Both the position numbers and the translations under genes were made by a program. This document shows, piece after piece, positions 59,222-64,000 of a DNA stretch of 64,000 nt (positions are counted from its first letter, which is position 1; every line of letters starts with the position of its first letter). The DNA is from Microbacterium sp. (GTDB taxonomy: Bacteria; Actinomycetota; Actinomycetes; Actinomycetales; Microbacteriaceae), in NCBI GenBank assembly GCA_031177765.1, contig JAPSKH010000004.1, positions 1-64,000 on the forward strand, in the 5' to 3' direction. The notes beneath the pieces are model-generated. The model worked only from the letters and a program-made list of their open reading frames with translations. It had not been told where the DNA came from and ran no database searches.

Positions 59222-59719
59222 ATGGCCCAGCAGAGCGACGAGGTCGACCGCATCGTCGAAGCGTGGATCGCGCAGCGCCCCGACCTCGATTTCTCGCCCC
59301 TGGGAGTGCTCTCGCGGGTCGACCGACTGTCGCGCCACCTCGACCGTGCGCGGCGCGAGGCGTTCCGCCGCAGCGACCTGGAGCCCTGGGAATGGGACGT
59401 GCTGTCGGCGCTGCGCCGCGCCGGCGAGCCCTTCCAGCTCAGCCCCAAGCAGCTGCTGCAGCAGACGCTCGTCTCCAGCGGCACGATGACGAACCGCATC
59501 GACCGGCTGGTCGGACGCCGGCTGGTGCGCCGCGAAGCGGATCCGGGCGACGGCCGCAGCGTCCTGGTGACCCTCACCGACGACGGCAGGACCCGCGTGG
59601 ACGCCGCGATCACGCGCCTCGTCGACGCAGAGGCCGTGCTGCTGTCGACGCTGTCGCGGGCGGACCGCGACCGCCTCGCGGGTCTGCTGCGCAAACTCAG
59701 CCTCGGGTTCGACACCTGA
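59222..59719 (+). CDS. MarR family transcriptional regulator
   Basis: 165 residues. Seen: a helical dimerisation N-terminus, WEWDVLSALRRAG, the recognition helix region SSGTMTNRIDRLVGRRLV, the wing ADPGDGRSVLVTLTDDG with the conserved Asp-x-Arg, and a C-terminal dimerisation helix. No adjacent divergent gene or transporter to regulate is seen; target and ligand unknown. Confidence 0.9.
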   Translation: MAQQSDEVDRIVEAWIAQRPDLDFSPLGVLSRVDRLSRHLDRARREAFRRSDLEPWEWDVLSALRRAGEPFQLSPKQLLQQTLVSSGTMTNRIDRLVGRRLVRREADPGDGRSVLVTLTDDGRTRVDAAITRLVDAEAVLLSTLSRADRDRLAGLLRKLSLGFDT

Positions 59720-59821
59720 CCCGGCGTCGGCGGTTCGCCGGGCGGCACGATACGGCTGCGCCTCCCCCGTGGGACGGATCCGCACGGGGAAGGCGCAGGG
59801 CCGAGCGACGCCGGCGTCGGA

Positions 59822-62800
59822 CTATCGCACCATCCGCCGGCGACGGGCGACGACCACGACGGCGGCGCCGACCGCGAGCAGGACGAGCGCTGCCAGCAGC
59901 GCCGGCATCACGTCCACTCCGGTGAAGGGCAGCACGCCCTGCCCCGCGGCGGCGGGGACGGAGATCGTGAACGGATCGGACATCACCGACAGACCGGAGG
60001 CCCCGATCGCTTCCAGCCGGTGCGCGCCGGCCGTCGCGTCGGCCGGGATCGGCAGGACCCCGGTGACGGTGCCGTCTGCGCCCGCGGTGAGCACCTCGCC
60101 CAGCGCCGTCGGGTCGGAGTGCAGCACGAAGCGCACCTCCTCGCCGGCCTGGAAGCCGCGGAACTCCACCTGCATGCGGCCGCCGGGGACCAGAGCGGAT
60201 CCGAAAGCGGCCCACACGCGCCCGGACGGCTCGATCGCCTCACCGTCGCCGGGGTCGCCCGCACCCGGATCGCCCTCGCCGGGGTCGCCCTCGCCGGGGT
60301 CCCCCTCGCCCGGGTCCCCCTCGCCCGGGTCGCCCTCACCGGGATCGCCCCCGCCCGGGTCGGTCTGCGTGGGAACCGTCGTGAACGAGCGGACCGGCGA
60401 GTACTGGATGCCGCCGTGCGGTCCCGCCGCGATCACGTACCAGCCGTGCTCGCCCTCGGTCAGGCCCCGCCACGTCACCGTCGCCGGTTCACCAGACGCG
60501 GCCCCGGCGACGGCGCCGATCTCGCTCGCCGTCAGGATCTCCGCCCGGAACGAGTCGGTCGCGAGGGTCTTGGCCTGCGGCGCGATGCCCACGGCGGCGT
60601 ACGGGATCTCGAACTCCTGCATGCCCGGCGGGTCGTTCAGGGACGCATCGTCGGAGTCGAAGTCCTGCAGCGACGGCGAGTAGGTGCGGAAGACGATCCG
60701 CCCGCCGTCGTTGTCGAAGTGGGCCAGGCGCAGGTAGCCCTGGCCGCCCTCCGGCAGACCCTGGTAGTCGAACAGCATCGAGTAGACCGTGCGGTCGGCC
60801 AGCCCGTCGCCGTCGTCGTCGAACTCGTCGGTGCGCGTGTAGGCGTCGTGATAGTGGCCCGAGCTCACCGCGAACACGTTCGGGTTCGGCGCCACCACCT
60901 CGTCGAAGACGCGCTGCGGGAACGGGCCGAGACCGCCGGTGGTCAGCATGTACTCGTGGAGGTTCAGCCACACCTTCCGCTCGGGATGCTGCCGGATGAC
61001 CTGGTTCATCCAGGCGATGTCCTCGGTGTTGGCCGCGGCGTCGTTCGGCGTCGGCCAGCCCATGTAGAGGAACAGGAAGTCCACGCCTCCCACCGACACG
61101 AGGTCGTAGTGGCCGCGGTTGTCCTTGTACGAGCCGCCGTACCAGGGGTTGCCGGCGAAGCGGGCCTCGCCGAAGAACTGCGAGTACTGGGTGTAGTCCG
61201 CGGCGAACCCGCCCACGTCGTGGTTGCCCGCGAGCACGCCGTAGGGCAGGCCGGCCTCGTCGAGCATCCGATAGGCGGCGTCGGCATTGGCCCACTGGTG
61301 CGGCTGCGTGTGGACGTTGACGATGTCGCCGTTGTGGATCATGTACTGCAGGTTGAGGTTCTCGCGCTGCTGGCGCAGGAACTCGTGGATCGCGACCTGA
61401 TGCGGGTAGTACTCGGCGGTCTCGTTGTAGTACTGCGTGTCGGACTCGATCGCGACCGTGAAGTCGTACTCCGACCGCGGCGTGGCGCCGGCGTGGAAGG
61501 GCTCCACCCGGCTCTCGCGCGTGGACAGGTCCGTCGCCGCGAAGCCCTCCGAGTGCTGCACGAGGAAGGTGAGCGTGCCGTCGGCGACGTGTCCGTCGAC
61601 GGGCACGAGCGCCTCCAGCGTGAACTCCGTCGCCGCGCCGCCCGTGGTCAGCACCTGGTCGACCGCTTCCCACCCGCCGTCGACCGTCCGGGCGTAGAGG
61701 GTCACCTTCGCGTTCGCATTCGCGCTCCCGCGCCAGTCCACGCGCACCTGCGAGCCGGGGCCGGCACCTTGAGGCGCCGCGACCGTGAACAGCTGGTACG
61801 GCAGCGCCGTCTCGCTCGTGGTCTCGACGTTCACGCCGTCCGTGCCGAGCAGCTTCGCCAGGTCCTCCGCTCCCAGCGCCACGCCTGCGCTGCGATCGCC
61901 AGTGCCGGAGTCGGTCACCGTGCCGGTGGTCACAGTCATCTCGGCGTCTCCCGGCGCGTAGCGGTACCCCTCCCGGAAGCTGAGGTTCAGGGCATCCTGC
62001 TCGGGCGAGCTCGGGGTCGCGATGAGGTCGGCGCTGTCCCCCTCGACGATCTCACCGTCGGAGGGCCCGTTCAGCTCGATGCCGGGCTGCTCATCAGCCG
62101 TCTCGAACGTGACGGTGTGCGTCCCCGTGTTCCCCACCTCGTCGGTGGCGGTGAACTCCGCGACGTGCGAACCCGGCTCGAGCGCGAGCGAGCTGGTCGC
62201 GAGCGGAAGCGAGATCGGGTCGCCGTCGAGCGTCGCTGTGAGCGAGGCCACGCCCGATCCGGCGTCGTCGGCCGTGGCGTCCACGGCGAAGTGGCCTCGG
62301 TAGCGCTGGCCCTCCACGAGCGGGCTCTCGATCACCGGCCCGGTGTTGTCGACCTGAACGGTGCGCGACGCGGTGGACGAGCCGTCGGTCGCCGCGATGA
62401 CGTGCGTGCCGTCCGCGACCGCGGTGGTGTCCCACACGGTCGACACCGACGTGAACGCGTCGTCGGGAATCGTGAACGTCGCCAGGAACGAGACCAGGTT
62501 CGCGTCGGAGTACGAGATGCGCGCATCCGGCGCCGGGCACTCGACGAAGGCGGGGGCCGTGACGGCGCCCGACTGCTCCTTCGTCGTGGCGCAGTAGTCC
62601 GGCCTCAGCACGCGCCCGTCCGGGAGCGCCAGCCGGAGGTTCATGCTCGTGAAGTCGTCGTTGTTCTCGTTGACGTCGGCTTCGGGCCAGGCCTTGGTGC
62701 CCGCGACGATGGTGAGGGTGAGCGGCTGACCGGGAACGACCCGCTCGACCGGAACGGTCGCGTCGACCGTGACGATGCGGGAGTAGTACCCCTCGTCGAA

Positions 62801-64000
62801 GATCCGCAGCACCTCGTCGCCGAGCTTGACCCCGTTGCGGAAGAACGCGTCGGTGTTCGTCGCCTCGAAGGCGAAGACCGGCCCGGTCTCGAGCGAGGCG
62901 ACCGCGTCGACGACCGGAGTCCCGTCGATCGTGAGCGCGAGGTCCGTGCCGCTGTCGCCGGTCGCCGAGATGCGCGTCTGGCCGCCGAGGAACTGGCCCT
63001 CGACCAGGTTGATCCGGACCGGGTCCGGCTCGCCTTCGGCCAGGTCCACGCGCACGGGGCCCAGCGTGGACGTCTGCGAACCATCGCTCGCCAGCAGTGT
63101 GTACTCGATCCAGCGCTTGCCGAACAGGTCGGCGGCCGGAACGGTGTAGTAGTAGCGGTTCGCCGCCTCGAAGGCGAGGCTGCGGGTCTCGGTCGCACCG
63201 AGGTTGTCGGTCAGGCTCAGGGTCACCGTGCGCACGAGCACGTCATCGGTCACGTCGAAGCCCAGGTCGAGATCGGCCGTGTCCGGCACGTCCGAGCTTC
63301 CCGTGAGGTCTGTGATCACGGGCGCGCTGCCGGGCGCCGGCGCGGCGACGAACGCCGTCGGCACCTGGTCGGCACTCACCGAGCCGGGGGTCGGCGCGGC
63401 AAGGCGCATGAGCGTCTGCACGGTGCCGTCCGGCGTGGGCGGCGCCCACAGGGGGGCGGCCGCGCCCGGGTTCCAGCCGTACTGGATCGCCGTGCTCGCG
63501 GTGGTCTGGTCGTCGGTGAAGTAGTACGCGCGGCTGATGTCATGGCCGGTGTTCGTGCGCACCTGGATGCCGCGCGACCCGCCGTTGGCCATGCCGCCGT
63601 TGTACAGCTCGACGATGTCCTCGCCGAGCACGAGGTCGCTCCCGAACGCCTGGTTGAAGTCGGCGACCGTCAGTCCCGCGGTGACGCCGGCGGGGTTCTT
63701 CACCCACAGCACCAGCGTGCCGCCCGCGGCGATCGTGACCTCGTTCGGCTGGGCGGGCCACAGGGTCGAGCTCGTGGTCACCGGCCCCGAGAGGGCGTTG
63801 TCGGTGTAGAGGTACGACAGCGTGTAGTCGCCGAAGTCGATCGGCGCGTCCGAGGCGTTGTAGACCTCGATGAACTCGTAGGCGTCGCCTCCGCCCACGT
63901 TCGCGGTGTCCGGCGCGATCTCGGTGATCTGCAGCAGCGGCGCGGCGAGCGCGGGGTCGGTCGCCCGGGTGAGGGCGCTGGTGACTTGCTCGACCGTGAC
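59822..64000 (-). CDS. Giant sortase-anchored secreted phosphoesterase, N-terminus beyond window
   Basis: At least 1392 residues, frame open at base 64000. In order: a lamin-tail domain (TANVGGGDAYEFIEVYNAS, near the window edge), several Ig/bacterial beta-sandwich repeats (DNTGPVIESPLVEGQRY, DDAGSGVASLTATLDG), and a calcineurin-like metallophosphoesterase with DTQYYNE, IHNGDIVN, AGNHDVGG, NLHEYM and SSGHYHDAY. Then come a fibronectin-like segment, a linker of five to seven GEGDP-type repeats, a beta domain, and LPFTG plus a transmembrane helix and RRRR. The LPFTG end indicates covalent attachment to peptidoglycan by sortase. Likely role: cell-surface hydrolysis of phosphoesters; the substrate is unknown. 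Confidence 0.9.
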   Translation of the reverse strand, partial: VTVEQVTSALTRATDPALAAPLLQITEIAPDTANVGGGDAYEFIEVYNASDAPIDFGDYTLSYLYTDNALSGPVTTSSTLWPAQPNEVTIAAGGTLVLWVKNPAGVTAGLTVADFNQAFGSDLVLGEDIVELYNGGMANGGSRGIQVRTNTGHDISRAYYFTDDQTTASTAIQYGWNPGAAAPLWAPPTPDGTVQTLMRLAAPTPGSVSADQVPTAFVAAPAPGSAPVITDLTGSSDVPDTADLDLGFDVTDDVLVRTVTLSLTDNLGATETRSLAFEAANRYYYTVPAADLFGKRWIEYTLLASDGSQTSTLGPVRVDLAEGEPDPVRINLVEGQFLGGQTRISATGDSGTDLALTIDGTPVVDAVASLETGPVFAFEATNTDAFFRNGVKLGDEVLRIFDEGYYSRIVTVDATVPVERVVPGQPLTLTIVAGTKAWPEADVNENNDDFTSMNLRLALPDGRVLRPDYCATTKEQSGAVTAPAFVECPAPDARISYSDANLVSFLATFTIPDDAFTSVSTVWDTTAVADGTHVIAATDGSSTASRTVQVDNTGPVIESPLVEGQRYRGHFAVDATADDAGSGVASLTATLDGDPISLPLATSSLALEPGSHVAEFTATDEVGNTGTHTVTFETADEQPGIELNGPSDGEIVEGDSADLIATPSSPEQDALNLSFREGYRYAPGDAEMTVTTGTVTDSGTGDRSAGVALGAEDLAKLLGTDGVNVETTSETALPYQLFTVAAPQGAGPGSQVRVDWRGSANANAKVTLYARTVDGGWEAVDQVLTTGGAATEFTLEALVPVDGHVADGTLTFLVQHSEGFAATDLSTRESRVEPFHAGATPRSEYDFTVAIESDTQYYNETAEYYPHQVAIHEFLRQQRENLNLQYMIHNGDIVNVHTQPHQWANADAAYRMLDEAGLPYGVLAGNHDVGGFAADYTQYSQFFGEARFAGNPWYGGSYKDNRGHYDLVSVGGVDFLFLYMGWPTPNDAAANTEDIAWMNQVIRQHPERKVWLNLHEYMLTTGGLGPFPQRVFDEVVAPNPNVFAVSSGHYHDAYTRTDEFDDDGDGLADRTVYSMLFDYQGLPEGGQGYLRLAHFDNDGGRIVFRTYSPSLQDFDSDDASLNDPPGMQEFEIPYAAVGIAPQAKTLATDSFRAEILTASEIGAVAGAASGEPATVTWRGLTEGEHGWYVIAAGPHGGIQYSPVRSFTTVPTQTDPGGGDPGEGDPGEGDPGEGDPGEGDPGEGDPGAGDPGDGEAIEPSGRVWAAFGSALVPGGRMQVEFRGFQAGEEVRFVLHSDPTALGEVLTAGADGTVTGVLPIPADATAGAHRLEAIGASGLSVMSDPFTISVPAAAGQGVLPFTGVDVMPALLAALVLLAVGAAVVVVARRRRMVR
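60235..60350 (-). repeat. In-frame GDPGEGDP-coding tandem repeat
   Basis: Imperfect 15-base repeats (ggggtcgccctcgcc type on the plus strand) encode the Gly-Glu-Gly-Asp-Pro linker of the cell-wall phosphoesterase. The repeat number is likely variable between strains, as with other tandem linkers. Confidence 0.8.

Noticed and set aside
60235..60350. Tandem short repeats that could suggest a CRISPR array
   Set aside because: They are contiguous, in-frame and encode a Gly-Glu-Gly-Asp-Pro linker; there are no spacers and no cas genes.

Overview
This window looks like ordinary chromosomal sequence from a high-GC actinobacterium of the family Microbacteriaceae, most likely Microbacterium. The basis is the high GC content (about 70 % by eye), frequent GTG starts, many leaderless genes, and gene neighbourhoods typical of Actinomycetota: uppS/hemolysin III/DUF4307/greA, eno/divIC/DUF501, and tRNA-Gln/glmU/prs. 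I found no integrase, transposase, phage gene, plasmid function, CRISPR array or rRNA. No gene-free stretch exceeds about 250 bases. The two edge genes are cut: uppS loses its C-terminus at base 1, and the cell-wall phosphoesterase loses its N-terminus at base 64000.

Layout. 1-9.4 kb: uppS (partial), a PAQR/hemolysin III membrane protein, small membrane proteins, greA, threonine ammonia-lyase translationally coupled to an AI-2E-family transporter, two winged-helix proteins of the AlkZ/YcaQ glycosylase superfamily flanking a membrane-anchored protein of unknown function, and LemA. 9.4-12.2 kb: a sugar-lactone-oxidase-like flavoenzyme coupled to a PLP amino-acid deaminase/aldolase, then an unusual tRNA with a UAA anticodon. 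12.2-18.2 kb: type II NADH dehydrogenase, a membrane-anchored subtilisin, DUF501, a DivIC/FtsB-like septum protein, enolase and an O-methyltransferase. 18.2-25 kb: AraC regulator, VOC protein, SGNH hydrolase, APC permease, and the nhaA-mazG-hisS operon. 25-37 kb: ppc, a zinc-ribbon microprotein, a hexapeptide-repeat protein, gdhA, a methyltransferase, mfd, pth and rplY.

37-46 kb is a sugar-acid (gluconate/idonate) region: L-idonate 5-dehydrogenase-like, SDR (gluconate 5-dehydrogenase-like), GntP permease, FCD regulator, 2-hydroxyacid dehydrogenase, FGGY kinase, KDPG aldolase and 6-phosphogluconate dehydrogenase. A 15-bp palindrome (AAxGAT-N3-ATCTTT) occurs in both divergent promoters of this region and is probably the regulator's operator. 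46-53 kb: a covalent-flavin-type oxidase, an NAD-dependent epimerase, and a MacB-type ABC transporter divergent from an OmpR-type two-component system. CATAG direct repeats spaced 11-12 bp lie in the shared promoter.

53-56.5 kb holds the most interesting unit: an operon for flavin-based electron transfer across the membrane. It runs FMN-binding lipoprotein, ApbE flavin transferase, a 49-residue MOSC-like microprotein, then an NqrB/RnfD-like membrane domain fused to a ferredoxin-reductase-type FAD/NAD module. The last three genes are linked by GTGA stop/start overlaps. The likely electron path is NAD(P)H to FAD to membrane to covalently bound extracytoplasmic FMN. The final acceptor is unknown. 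The window ends with prs, glmU, tRNA-Gln, a MarR regulator and a very large sortase-anchored secreted phosphoesterase.
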